A DNA stretch of 64,000 nucleotides from CALKZN01 sp050633785 (GTDB lineage: Bacteria; Pseudomonadota; Gammaproteobacteria; Arenicellales; Arenicellaceae), in the NCBI GenBank assembly GCA_050633785.1, contig JBOEHE010000031.1:1-64000 (forward strand). The letters run 5' to 3'. Within the stretch, counting starts at the first letter, position 1; every line of letters begins with the position of its first letter. Positions 54,603 to 63,925 of the stretch are shown piece after piece. Position numbers and translations under genes: made by a program. The notes under the pieces are model-generated. The model did not search any database. It was not told the origin of the DNA and saw only the letters and a list, made by a program, of their open reading frames with translations.

Positions 54603-54785
54603 ATAACAACACATGACATACACAGTAAATCTATATAAACCCTGATTGTACTGGCACTTAAGTAGCAAAATTCAGGTAACCCTATCCATGAATACCCAGC
54701 AAAACGCACTTCATAAGCAAAAAATTAGAAAAATGAAGCCATCACCGACTATTTTGTCTAAAATAGCCATGCCCACAACTTATAC

Positions 54786-54810
54786 GCCTTAACTATTTTA
54801 AGGTTAAGGC
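54786..54810. promoter_or_regulatory. Second palindrome, close to the ETF-QO start
   Basis: GCCTTAAC (54786-54793) and GTTAAGGC (54803-54810) are perfect arms around nine bases, ending 37 bases before the ETF-QO start codon. The sequence differs from the 54568 palindrome, so it may be the site of another regulator or a hairpin in the leader. Confidence 0.45.
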
Positions 54811-54847
54811 AATCAGTAATAATCAACACAACACTGGGTAACAAATA

Positions 54848-56491
54848 ATGACACGTGAATCTATGGAATACGATGTCGTCATCGTTGGCGGCGGACCCTC
54901 GGGATTAGCAGCAGCAATCCGATTTAAACAACTGTGCACAGAGAAAGACAAAGAGTTCACTGTGTGCGTACTGGAAAAGGCTTCTGTAATTGGTGGCCAT
55001 ATAGTTTCTGGCGCGGTTATTGAGCCTAAAGCACTCAATGAACTGCTCCCCGACTGGCAGCAAATGGATTCACCCATCAAAACCGAAGTCAGCGATGAAC
55101 AATTCTGGATTTTATCGGAAAACAAACACACCCAAGTGCCTAACTTTTGTCTACCAAAAGCAACGCACAACCATGGGAATTATATCGTCAGCCTGGGCAA
55201 GGTGACTGAATGGCTGGGCGAACAGGCAGAAGCACTTGGGGTAGAGATTTATCCAGGGTTTGCTGGCGCAGAAGTGTTATTCCACGAAGATGGCCGAGTC
55301 AAAGGCGTTGCTACTGGTGACATGGGCCTGGCTGCTGACGGGTCTCAAAAATCATCCTACGAACCGGGCATGGAACTGCATGCGCGCTATACCTTGTTCG
55401 CAGAGGGTTGCCGGGGCTCTCTGAGCAAACAACTGAACAAACACTTTTCATTGGACAACGATTCTGACAAACAAACCTATGGTATAGGCCTGAAAGAAGT
55501 TTGGGAAATAGAGCCTGACAAACATCAAAAAGGTATGGTTACACACACTGTAGGTTGGCCATTGAACAGCGATGTCTATGGCGGATCATGGATATACCAC
55601 CTCGATAATAATCTGCTTTCAATCGGCTTAGTCATTGGCCTTGACTACAGCAACCCATATTTATCCCCTTATGATGAATTCCAACGATTGAAAAGCCACC
55701 CATCCATCAGCAAACTACTGGAAGGCGGTCGGCGTGTCAGCTATGGTGCCAGAGCCCTCAATGAAGGTGGACATCAATCAGTGCCTAAACTGGCATTTCC
55801 AGGTGGCGCGTTGATCGGCGCCGCAGCAGGCTTCATGAATATGCCTAAAATAAAAGGCAGCCATACCGCTATGAAAACAGGCATGTTGGCAGCTGAAGCC
55901 ACTTTTGAAGAGCTGCAACAAGCCGAACCAGCTGCTGGTCTTGATCGCTATGAACAAAGCTACCATAAAAGCTGGGTTCAGGAAGAGCTTTATACCGCAC
56001 GAAATGTTCGCCCTGCTTTTGCAAAATGGGGTTTATGGGGCGGCATGCTCTACGCAGGTATCGACCAGCTTATATTACGCGGGAAGGCACCATGGACATT
56101 CCAGCACACACATCAGGATCACACGACACTCAAACCGAAAGATCAAGCAAAACGTATTGACTATCCAAAGTATGATAATAAGGTTACATTCGATAAGTTA
56201 TCCTCTGTTGCCTTGTCGAACACCATGCATGGAGAAGATCAACCCGTCCATTTACGCCTGACCGATCCAGCCGTTCCAGTGCAACATAATCTGGCAAAAT
56301 TTGATGCCCCAGAGCAACGTTACTGCCCTGCTGGCGTTTATGAAATTGTGCAGGAAAACGATGAGGATCGACTGCAAATTAACTCACAGAATTGTGTACA
56401 CTGCAAAACCTGTGATATTAAAGACCCTACACAAAATATTACCTGGGTTGTACCCGAAGGCGGTGATGGCCCGGCATACAGCAATATGTGA
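54848..56491 (+). CDS. Electron-transfer flavoprotein:ubiquinone oxidoreductase
   Basis: 547 residues. N-terminal FAD site DVVIVGGGPSGLAAAIRFKQL (about 8-28), FAEGCRGSLSKQL (about 182), the membrane-dipping helix region after GKVTEWLGEQAEALGVEI, and the C-terminal 4Fe-4S cluster cysteines in CPAGVYEI, NCVHCKTCDIKDPTQNI. It takes electrons from reduced ETF and reduces ubiquinone at the inner membrane. It is followed by etfB and etfA, and stands divergent to the acyl-CoA dehydrogenase operon. Confidence 0.96.
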   Translation: MTRESMEYDVVIVGGGPSGLAAAIRFKQLCTEKDKEFTVCVLEKASVIGGHIVSGAVIEPKALNELLPDWQQMDSPIKTEVSDEQFWILSENKHTQVPNFCLPKATHNHGNYIVSLGKVTEWLGEQAEALGVEIYPGFAGAEVLFHEDGRVKGVATGDMGLAADGSQKSSYEPGMELHARYTLFAEGCRGSLSKQLNKHFSLDNDSDKQTYGIGLKEVWEIEPDKHQKGMVTHTVGWPLNSDVYGGSWIYHLDNNLLSIGLVIGLDYSNPYLSPYDEFQRLKSHPSISKLLEGGRRVSYGARALNEGGHQSVPKLAFPGGALIGAAAGFMNMPKIKGSHTAMKTGMLAAEATFEELQQAEPAAGLDRYEQSYHKSWVQEELYTARNVRPAFAKWGLWGGMLYAGIDQLILRGKAPWTFQHTHQDHTTLKPKDQAKRIDYPKYDNKVTFDKLSSVALSNTMHGEDQPVHLRLTDPAVPVQHNLAKFDAPEQRYCPAGVYEIVQENDEDRLQINSQNCVHCKTCDIKDPTQNITWVVPEGGDGPAYSNM

Positions 56492-56508
56492 TTGATTCCA
56501 CCTAACTG

Positions 56509-56533
56509 CGCTCCCTTTTTTTGAAAGGGAGCG
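56509..56533 (+). terminator. Intrinsic terminator between ETF-QO and etfB
   Basis: Perfect 10-bp stem CGCTCCCTTT / AAAGGGAGCG around TTTTG, 18 bases after the ETF-QO stop, followed by TTTATAAATA. It should end a good part of the transcripts, so etfBA may have lower expression or a promoter of their own in the 25 bases beyond, which is tight. Confidence 0.75.
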
Positions 56534-56558
56534 TTTATAAATACTATTAACAAACACT

Positions 56559-57317
56559 ATGAAAATTTTAGTTCCAATAAAGCGCGTCGTTGACCCTTAT
56601 GTCAGCATTCGAGTTAAAAGCGATGAAACCGGTGTAGAGACAGCCAATGTAAAAATGGCCATGAATCCTTTTTGCGAAATTGCCGTTGAAGAAGCCGTTC
56701 GGCTGAAAGAAGCCGGTACTGCAACGGAAATTATTGTTGTATCAATCGGCGCTCAAGACTGTCAGGAAACTCTGCGCAATGCCCTGGCAATTGGTGCCGA
56801 CCGGGCAATTCTTATCGAAACTGAATCTGAGTTACAACCTCTCTCCATTGCCAAGGTACTAAAAGCAGTGGTAGAAAAAGAAGCACCTGAACTGGTCCTT
56901 ATGGGCAAGCAGGCAATCGACAATGACAATAATCAAACAGGTCAAATGCTTGCTGGTTTGCTCAATTGGAGCCAAGGCACATTTATTTCTGAACAGAATA
57001 TTAACGACGGCAGTGTTGCAGTAACTCGAGAAATCGATGGCGGTCTGGAAACTATCAACCTGAAGTTGCCAGCTGTATTAACAACCGATTTGCGCTTGAA
57101 TGAACCTCGGTATATTAAATTACCCAATATCATGAAAGCGAAGAAGAAACCTCTTGAGTCAGTCAGCACCTCAGACCTGGGCATCGACGATATGGCATTA
57201 AAACCACGTTTTAATGTGGTTAAAGTTCAAGAACCTCCCACACGAGAAGCGGGTATTATAGTCGACAGCGTCAGTGAGCTTATCGAAAAGCTGCGCGACC
57301 AAGAAAACGTTATTTAA
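56559..57317 (+). CDS. etfB: Electron transfer flavoprotein beta subunit
   Basis: 252 residues of the ETF beta family (MKILVPIKRVVDPYVSIRVK at the start, MNPFCEIAVEEAVRLKE, GADRAILIE, LVLMGKQAIDNDNNQTGQMLAG, and LPAVLTTDLRLNEPRY). It holds AMP and forms the docking surface for dehydrogenases. etfA follows after 13 bases. Length and motifs are standard. Confidence 0.97.
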   Translation: MKILVPIKRVVDPYVSIRVKSDETGVETANVKMAMNPFCEIAVEEAVRLKEAGTATEIIVVSIGAQDCQETLRNALAIGADRAILIETESELQPLSIAKVLKAVVEKEAPELVLMGKQAIDNDNNQTGQMLAGLLNWSQGTFISEQNINDGSVAVTREIDGGLETINLKLPAVLTTDLRLNEPRYIKLPNIMKAKKKPLESVSTSDLGIDDMALKPRFNVVKVQEPPTREAGIIVDSVSELIEKLRDQENVI

Positions 57318-57330
57318 CCGGTATACCACT

Positions 57331-58257
57331 ATGAACGTATTAGTTATTGCTGAGCATAGCCATCAAGAATTAAACCCATCCACACTGAGCACTATTACTG
57401 CGGGCAAGCAATTAGGCAATGTCCACGTATTAGTTGCCGGAGAAAACTGCGGCGCAGCCAGCCAGGCGGCTGCCAGTGTTGAAGGCGTTGACAGTGTCTT
57501 GCAAGCTGACGCTGCTCACTACGCGCATCATCTGGCAGAAGAATTAGCCCCATTAGTCGTTGAACTTGCCAGCAATTATGATTATGTGTTGGCCCCGGCA
57601 ACAACTTTCGGTAAAAATGTACTGCCTCGCATTGCCGCCATGTTGGACACATCACAAATCTCCGATATATCCGAAATTGTCTCAGCTGACACCTTTATCC
57701 GACCAATTTACGCAGGTAATGCTCTGGCAACAGTTCAATCCACAGATGACAAAAAGCTTCTTACCATAAGAACCGTCAACTTTGAAGCTGCTGCCAACAG
57801 TGGTGGTTCAGCCGAGATTCAAGCACTAGACACCCTTGGAAGCAGCGAACTGACAACATTCAGCAAACAGGAACTGATGACATCCGAGCGTCCAGAACTG
57901 GCAACAGCCAAAGTCGTTGTTTCCGGTGGTCGCGGTATGGGCAGCGCAGAAAACTTTGCACTGATTGAACAACTCGCTGATAAATTAGGGGCGGCTGTTG
58001 GCGCATCACGTGCGGCTGTTGACTCAGGCTACATTTCCAATGATAAACAAGTCGGTCAGACAGGTGTTGTCGTTGCACCACAGCTGTATATCGCTGTAGG
58101 CATTTCTGGAGCCGTTCAACACCTGGCAGGCATGAAGGACAGCAAGGTCATTGTCGCAATCAACAAAGACCCTGAAGCCCCTATTTTTACGGTAGCAGAT
58201 TACGGCTTGGTTGCGGATTTATTTGATGTTGTACCTGAGTTGACCTCCGCTTTGTAA
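57331..58257 (+). CDS. etfA: Electron transfer flavoprotein alpha subunit
   Basis: 308 residues from ATG 57331; the frame is open 19 codons further upstream inside etfB. N-terminal domain MNVLVIAEHSHQELN; C-terminal FAD domain with VVSGGRGMGSAENFALIEQLAD, ASRAAVDSGYISNDKQVGQTG and VGISGAVQHLAGMKDSKVIVAINKDPEAPIF (family marker segments). It carries the FAD that shuttles electrons from acyl-CoA dehydrogenases to ETF-QO. Its last 58 bases overlap the end of the convergent FHA gene. Confidence 0.97.
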   Translation: MNVLVIAEHSHQELNPSTLSTITAGKQLGNVHVLVAGENCGAASQAAASVEGVDSVLQADAAHYAHHLAEELAPLVVELASNYDYVLAPATTFGKNVLPRIAAMLDTSQISDISEIVSADTFIRPIYAGNALATVQSTDDKKLLTIRTVNFEAAANSGGSAEIQALDTLGSSELTTFSKQELMTSERPELATAKVVVSGGRGMGSAENFALIEQLADKLGAAVGASRAAVDSGYISNDKQVGQTGVVVAPQLYIAVGISGAVQHLAGMKDSKVIVAINKDPEAPIFTVADYGLVADLFDVVPELTSAL

Positions 58258-59276
58258 AGCGTTTTTCTGGTTACGTCATCAAGCTCTTTACCCTGAAATA
58301 GACTATCACTATCATTGATAAACTGATCCAGGCTTTGCTCGGATCGCCACAATAAGGCTGGCGGCATAGACAAGGATTCACTGTTTGTGCTGCTGGTCCA
58401 ATCCTTACGCCCTTCCTGTTCCCCAAGCGCCATTAGAGCACCAATCATCATACTGGCACTTGCTAAAACCGTCAGAAACAACTTGAAGCGATGTCGTAGC
58501 AATGTGGCAAAACTCAAAGTCCCATAAACAAGCCCCCCCAACAACACTGCTGCACCCACTTTGGAAATCATGTCACTATAAGCCAGCGATTGCACATTAA
58601 AGCGATAAATATCCGTCATAAAAGAAACGACCACCACCACAATTGACAACAATGCGACAAAAGCCGCATGCGATAGAATCACCATTTCATGGCGCAATAA
58701 CTTGCCTACAAACCCCATCAATAAAGCCCACCCCATTAACAAACCAAGCTCAATCAAGACAAGTTTCAGCACACCAGTTGTTTTAAGAGGGCTGGCAGCC
58801 GTGAAATATTCATTGATTAACAACGATAATGCACTGACAGCAATCAACCCAAATGCGACTTTTTTATTCGATAATATCTCTTTAAAATCTTGCCAGATTG
58901 ATACCGCTGTTGCAGGCCTCACTGGGTCATCAACAGCAAATATACGAATTGTAGTTTCTCCAATTCGTATGCGCTCCTCAGATTGATACTCGACAGGCTG
59001 ACTAAGAGGGTCTCGACCCATCAAACTACCGTTAGTCGTCTGCATATCCACTAACATAGGCTGCTGATGTTCATTTAAGAACACCAGAAGATGTTCAGAC
59101 TCAACGTGCTCATCCTGAACAATTAAATGACAGTTCCAACCACGACCAATAATAATTCCCCGTTCATCAAGAACACATTTATGCAAAGTACGTTGATTAC
59201 CCATACAGATTTCGATGACAACGTCTTTTTTAACATCGCTTATTTGAATATCACCATTCTCAACAAGCTCACTCAT
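58200..59276 (-). CDS. FHA-domain membrane protein
   Basis: 358 residues. N-terminal forkhead-associated domain (about 20-115): IIIGRGWNCHLIVQDEHVESEHLLVFL and TTNGSLMG, with the Arg of GR, the Ser-Glu-His of the SxxH motif and the Asn-Gly pair that normally contact phosphothreonine. Five or so hydrophobic helices follow (about 145-300), then a polar tail. It is thus a cytosolic phosphothreonine reader anchored in the inner membrane. It overlaps the serine protease gene by 4 bases (ATGA) and, at its 3' end, etfA by 58 bases. Its role and kinase partner are unknown. Confidence 0.85.
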   Translation of the reverse strand: MSELVENGDIQISDVKKDVVIEICMGNQRTLHKCVLDERGIIIGRGWNCHLIVQDEHVESEHLLVFLNEHQQPMLVDMQTTNGSLMGRDPLSQPVEYQSEERIRIGETTIRIFAVDDPVRPATAVSIWQDFKEILSNKKVAFGLIAVSALSLLINEYFTAASPLKTTGVLKLVLIELGLLMGWALLMGFVGKLLRHEMVILSHAAFVALLSIVVVVVSFMTDIYRFNVQSLAYSDMISKVGAAVLLGGLVYGTLSFATLLRHRFKLFLTVLASASMMIGALMALGEQEGRKDWTSSTNSESLSMPPALLWRSEQSLDQFINDSDSLFQGKELDDVTRKTLYKAEVNSGTTSNKSATKP

Positions 59277-60583
59277 AGCACCGCCTCCATCACCTTTCGG
59301 TTCAAGGCATGGATTTGGTCTTTTTCAATCGCAGATAATGACACATGTACCGACAACACCTCCTTATTCTGGCTTTTTTCGATCAACAGAAGTGAGTCAA
59401 ACAAACCTTTCAATTTCTTATATGCCCTAACGCACAAAGTCACTCGATTAAAGCGCTTGCCATCTTCGGCTTCCTGATCTTCGGCTTTGCTACCCTCAAC
59501 AAAATCCACCTGACACTGATAATTGCTGGAATGATCAAAATTTGAACGGTTGTCAGCACTCATATTCGTATTAATAGTCCGATGAAACTGAAACGCATTA
59601 AGTTTGAGAGCTGTTTTTTGTTCAAATGAAAACAGGATATGTCCAGCGGTTAAGTTTCTCGCTAAATACAGATGATTTCCTGCAACACAACTTTTGCTGA
59701 TGCTCTCGATAGTTCGGGCTTTATTCCCAACATTGGTGTCACCCCAACACTGAAAATCATTACGAACCTCACCGAATAGCTCATAGTTGCCAAACCGTTC
59801 TGGCTTCCAGGGCATATCTATCAGTTCCTGAATACGATTCCGTTGCCAAAGTTTGATTTGATCTGCTATTTCCCTTTGATAGTCAGACGCTTCAATATGG
59901 CGATTTCTAGCCAGCAGATTGTTGATTTTCTTTGCCGGGACCAAAAAACTGAGTTGACTACCTGCAGTTGCCACATTAACCCCAACCACTTCACCCTGTG
60001 CGTTTAATGCCGGCCCACCACTCATCCCCGGATTCAAACTGCCTGAAAATAAAATTTGTGCATCATAGCTGTGCTCCACCAAGCCATTATTCGGTCCAGG
60101 TACCAACGTAATACCGTAATCACGAGGGTTCCCCAAAGCAAAGGTCATATCACCCTTACGTGGCAGTTTCTCAGTAATCGTAAAAAAATCATTGGCAGGC
60201 TGTGGGTGTCTGAGAACCGCCAAGTCATTGATAACATCAAAATCCAACAACTCCAGACGCCCAGTTTCACCCTGTTGATTCAGATAATGAATTTCATGGG
60301 ATTTTGGAGCATTGATATAACTGGAGACAACATGAAAGTTGGTGATGATCAACCCTTGTTGATTCACCTGAAACCCGGAACCGATTGATGATTTGCTTCC
60401 TGCGTTGGGGGAAATCACACGAACCTGATTAATCAAATCATAATAAGATGAGAAGTCTTGAGCCACCACTGCCGGGCAAAACCCGATCATTGCCGACAAT
60501 AATAAACCAGCTCCAAACAAACGCCTAATTACCACGGTTAAGCTGCGATCACACACATCGCCGATATTACTCTTGTTACTCAC
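59273..60583 (-). CDS. Exported trypsin-like serine protease
   Basis: 436 residues from GTG 60583, which has AGAGGA five bases upstream; the frame is open 57 codons further up, over the neighbouring gene. A signal peptide (LLSAMIGFCPAVVAQ) is followed by an S1/DegP-like protease domain: His84 in TNFHVV, Asp120 in NDLAVL, Ser188 in PGMSGGPAL, a complete triad. There is no PDZ domain; residues 220-436 are an unassigned C-terminal region. It sits between the FHA protein and the GT-C-like gene, in a tightly packed operon. Confidence 0.87.
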   Translation of the reverse strand: MSNKSNIGDVCDRSLTVVIRRLFGAGLLLSAMIGFCPAVVAQDFSSYYDLINQVRVISPNAGSKSSIGSGFQVNQQGLIITNFHVVSSYINAPKSHEIHYLNQQGETGRLELLDFDVINDLAVLRHPQPANDFFTITEKLPRKGDMTFALGNPRDYGITLVPGPNNGLVEHSYDAQILFSGSLNPGMSGGPALNAQGEVVGVNVATAGSQLSFLVPAKKINNLLARNRHIEASDYQREIADQIKLWQRNRIQELIDMPWKPERFGNYELFGEVRNDFQCWGDTNVGNKARTIESISKSCVAGNHLYLARNLTAGHILFSFEQKTALKLNAFQFHRTINTNMSADNRSNFDHSSNYQCQVDFVEGSKAEDQEAEDGKRFNRVTLCVRAYKKLKGLFDSLLLIEKSQNKEVLSVHVSLSAIEKDQIHALNRKVMEAVL

Positions 60584-60593
60584 ATTGTTCCTC

Positions 60594-62522
60594 TTAGAGT
60601 ATTTTATATAACAACATATCCCCTGAATCACTTGTCCATAATTGCTGAAACAGCTCAGGGTTTTTATCCAGATAGTCAAGCAAGGCATCAGGGTAATAAC
60701 GCCCGAGCTGAAGCACGTTTGCTGGCCAGTGACGCGATAAACCTCCAACCTCACTCAATGCCTGACTGCGTCTATTGACTAACAGTAACTTACCACGATA
60801 AACCTTCAATGGGTCATTACTGTAATCCTCGAAGGTAAAATTTAAATACCTGCGGGCGAAAAATTTATGCCGTTGGACATTATGGTGGGTTAAACCATGA
60901 ACAACATAGCCAGTCACTGGGTCTGTCAACACAGTATGTTTTTTCTTAATACCATCAAGCGTGGCAAGGGCATCTTCGAGGTGTTGGGCATTATTTTCTG
61001 GCGCGACCTTAATTAAGGTAGGCAAGCGACTGTAATGCAGCCCCAGGAATGTATTTTTTATTGGCAACAACAGTATTACCAAAGCCAGAAGAGCCACCAC
61101 TGCTGATACATTACCAAACAGAATCCAACGCTTTTCACGCAAGCCATTAAACAAAATTACGATAGCCAAGGCCCCCACAAAATGCAGTGGCATCAAATAA
61201 CATAGGCGCCACAACGTCGTGGAATCATCCAGACGCAGGAACAAATCAGTAAAAAAAGGATTGAACACTGTCACCAAGGGGCTGAACATCCCAGCCAGCA
61301 GGTAGGGGTAATTGCGAAAGTCGCGCCAGAAGAAAACAAACAATACAGATACAAGTAGCCCCCACAGGGTTAATACTCGCACAAATTGATATTTCGCATT
61401 TAAAATGCTGATTCTTGGCAACCAGTCAGCCAATAGACCAAACTCCCATAAACGCCAACCGATATTGGGGGCTCGGTCCCAATTTGTATGGGCATACCAA
61501 TACAAAACAGCAAAGCACAGAAATGCTCCAGCAACGATAAAATAAGGCAGGAACCGGGGCAACCATGTCAGTACATCAGCGCTATTAGTATCAGACCAGT
61601 AACGCATGGCTATTTCCGCCAGAGATACCAAAGCTATCATCAACAGAATAAACAAGGCTTCCTGGGTATGTATTGCCGCTGAAGCAGCTACCACTAACAG
61701 GATAAAACACACTGCTGCAAACAATACCTGCCAGGAACCTCTTTTAATGGCGTGCATAAAAACAGCAATTGCAGCCATATACAACACGAAATTCAACATT
61801 GTCGGAGCAAAGGAATAATAACGGATATAAGCCATTACATTGATCCCCATATGCAAGGCCAGCAACACGGTCGTTAATAATGCTATCAATTGGACCTGCC
61901 TATGGGAGGCAAAGACATTTTTGGCCAAGGCATAAACACCCAATAGAAAAGCAGTTTTGGTCAATAATGTCGCGGTAAATAGTGTTTGCTCGACAGTGGA
62001 ACCAGACGTAGTCTGAACAAAGGCCAGCAAATGATACCAAACCAGGCCCTTTTGCATAAGCAGTTTTGACCAGGGCAGAGCAAAACCAAATTGATCATTT
62101 CCCTGTTGCTCCAAGGCCGTTTGAAAATAGCCTAAATGGGCATAAATATCAGCAGGAATTTCATCATATGGGCCTACTAATAAGTGATAAACAGCAACCA
62201 ATACCGGCAAGAGAATAAAGACACTATCCCGCCGCACAAGACTTGGCATGCTGCTGATTTTGAACCTTTCTTTCCACAGCATCAAGACTATTGTCAGAGT
62301 GGACAACAAAAGCAGAAACAATTGAAACAGATAAAAATTGTGACGAGAGATAGAATAATGCTGCGCCACTATCAAAGCTAAAGTGAAAATCGCGTACGAA
62401 AAGGCGACACTGATCAGGTATCGTTTATGCTGCAATGAACCGAAGCGTTCACACACTTTCACCACAGCAAAGCCTGGCAAGAAAAGCACAATAAGGAAGA
62501 CGCTCAGAAAAGCCAGATTCAC
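60594..62522 (-). CDS. Polytopic membrane protein, GT-C-like
   Basis: 642 residues with about 13 hydrophobic segments and a C-terminal soluble region (about 520-642). The layout, with an early Asp/Glu loop (GPYDEIPADIYAHLGYF, near residue 118), is like GT-C glycosyltransferases that use polyprenyl-phosphate sugars, or O-antigen-type membrane proteins, but no catalytic residue can be proved by eye. It begins 18 bases after the sugar-phosphate transferase stop, which supports a job in making an exported polysaccharide or glycoconjugate. Confidence 0.65.
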   Translation of the reverse strand: MNLAFLSVFLIVLFLPGFAVVKVCERFGSLQHKRYLISVAFSYAIFTLALIVAQHYSISRHNFYLFQLFLLLLSTLTIVLMLWKERFKISSMPSLVRRDSVFILLPVLVAVYHLLVGPYDEIPADIYAHLGYFQTALEQQGNDQFGFALPWSKLLMQKGLVWYHLLAFVQTTSGSTVEQTLFTATLLTKTAFLLGVYALAKNVFASHRQVQLIALLTTVLLALHMGINVMAYIRYYSFAPTMLNFVLYMAAIAVFMHAIKRGSWQVLFAAVCFILLVVAASAAIHTQEALFILLMIALVSLAEIAMRYWSDTNSADVLTWLPRFLPYFIVAGAFLCFAVLYWYAHTNWDRAPNIGWRLWEFGLLADWLPRISILNAKYQFVRVLTLWGLLVSVLFVFFWRDFRNYPYLLAGMFSPLVTVFNPFFTDLFLRLDDSTTLWRLCYLMPLHFVGALAIVILFNGLREKRWILFGNVSAVVALLALVILLLPIKNTFLGLHYSRLPTLIKVAPENNAQHLEDALATLDGIKKKHTVLTDPVTGYVVHGLTHHNVQRHKFFARRYLNFTFEDYSNDPLKVYRGKLLLVNRRSQALSEVGGLSRHWPANVLQLGRYYPDALLDYLDKNPELFQQLWTSDSGDMLLYKIL

Positions 62523-62540
62523 GCTTTACTCACATGTTCA

Positions 62541-63908
62541 TCAACGCCCCAGGCGCTGAAACATCACCATGAAGGTGCGAATCATGATGTTAAGGTCAAG
62601 TAGAAAAGACTGGTTCTTAATATAATACAATTCATACTCCAACTTCCTTAAGGCATCGTTAGTTGATGCCCCATAAGGAAACATAACCTGCGCCCAACCA
62701 CTTAAACCTGGTTTAACCAGATGACGCAAATCATAGTAAGGAATATCCTGCACCAGCTTTTGCGTAAATTCCGGCCGCTCTGGACGAGGTCCGACAAAAC
62801 TCATATCCCCTTTAAGCACATTCCAACATTGGGGTAACTCATCAATTCGAGATGACCGCAAAAAGCTACCAACCTTAGTGATACGAGGGTCATTTGTCTG
62901 GGCCCATTGGACACCATCTTTTTCAGCATCCTGCTGCATGGTTCTGAGCTTGTATATAGTAAAGTTTTGCCCTTGCAAACCCACTCGAGTCTGTTGAAAA
63001 AACACCGTTCCCGCTGAAGTCGCTTTTATAGCAACTGCCGCCAACAATACAATTGGCAGAGTTAAAGCCAGCAGTATCAAGGCCAAAACAATATCAATCA
63101 CCCTTTTCAAACGATGCGACAGAGGGCTACTGATCATAGAAAAACCCTGGGAACGCAAAAACCAATCATCTCCAATCTGATTAACAGGAATTTTATACCA
63201 GTGTTTTTCATAATAGTCAGATAAGGCATGCACTGGCGTTCCTGCCAGACGAATATGAACCAACTTTTCAGCCTCGACTTTGCTCGCATGGTGCTGTGGG
63301 TCAACAATAACTTCCTGCCAGGACATTTTATCAAAAACACCCAGATCATCTTGAGAATACTGGCGAGTGAGCTCAGGTATCGGAGATTCAATATCACCAT
63401 CATGAACAATATGCACATTACGTAATTCACGGTTATTCTTCAGTTCCTGCAAAAACTGTTCGCCCGTACTAGAAAACCCCAGATACAGCAGGTCCGTGTT
63501 CTGCTCCTGCCAGTGATACAAACGATTAAAGAAAAATCGATTCAAGGTCGCCCAAATGCCAAATAAAACCATCCCTATGGGTAAAATTCCACGCCCCAGA
63601 TAGGCTTTAAATTTTTCTGGCCCCAACAGGTAAACCAAAACAATACAGGGAATTATGGCGACAAGAACCTTAAAAAAAGTATTAATCGGTAATTTGGGAA
63701 ATTCTCTGCTGCGACTCCTGAAGTAGGTTCCTGACAGAAACAGAGTCATTATTATTGTGCCTGATATCAACCATAACTCAGGTGCCAGAAAATCCGGCTG
63801 CTGTTGCAAACGCAGATAATACAAGGACGGGAAAATAACGATAATGCCAACAATATCCAACAGCAAGATTAAGATACTTCTAACACGTCGAATAGCAACC
63901 CTGTTCAT
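62541..63908 (-). CDS. Polyprenyl-phosphate sugar-1-phosphate transferase
   Basis: 455 residues. The N-terminal half has four or five helices and a nucleotide-binding-like domain, as in WbaP/CpsE-type initiating enzymes. The C-terminal bacterial sugar transferase domain (about 260-455) shows KRVIDIVLALILLALTLP, FFQQTRVGLQGQNFTIYKLRTM, DPRITKVGSFLRSSRIDELPQ and FVGPRPERPEF. It loads the first sugar phosphate onto undecaprenyl phosphate to start a repeat unit. It is close to the end of a DegT-type aminotransferase upstream, typical of surface-polysaccharide clusters. Confidence 0.93.
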   Translation of the reverse strand: MNRVAIRRVRSILILLLDIVGIIVIFPSLYYLRLQQQPDFLAPELWLISGTIIMTLFLSGTYFRSRSREFPKLPINTFFKVLVAIIPCIVLVYLLGPEKFKAYLGRGILPIGMVLFGIWATLNRFFFNRLYHWQEQNTDLLYLGFSSTGEQFLQELKNNRELRNVHIVHDGDIESPIPELTRQYSQDDLGVFDKMSWQEVIVDPQHHASKVEAEKLVHIRLAGTPVHALSDYYEKHWYKIPVNQIGDDWFLRSQGFSMISSPLSHRLKRVIDIVLALILLALTLPIVLLAAVAIKATSAGTVFFQQTRVGLQGQNFTIYKLRTMQQDAEKDGVQWAQTNDPRITKVGSFLRSSRIDELPQCWNVLKGDMSFVGPRPERPEFTQKLVQDIPYYDLRHLVKPGLSGWAQVMFPYGASTNDALRKLEYELYYIKNQSFLLDLNIMIRTFMVMFQRLGR

Positions 63909-63925
63909 AGCAATACTGTGAATTT

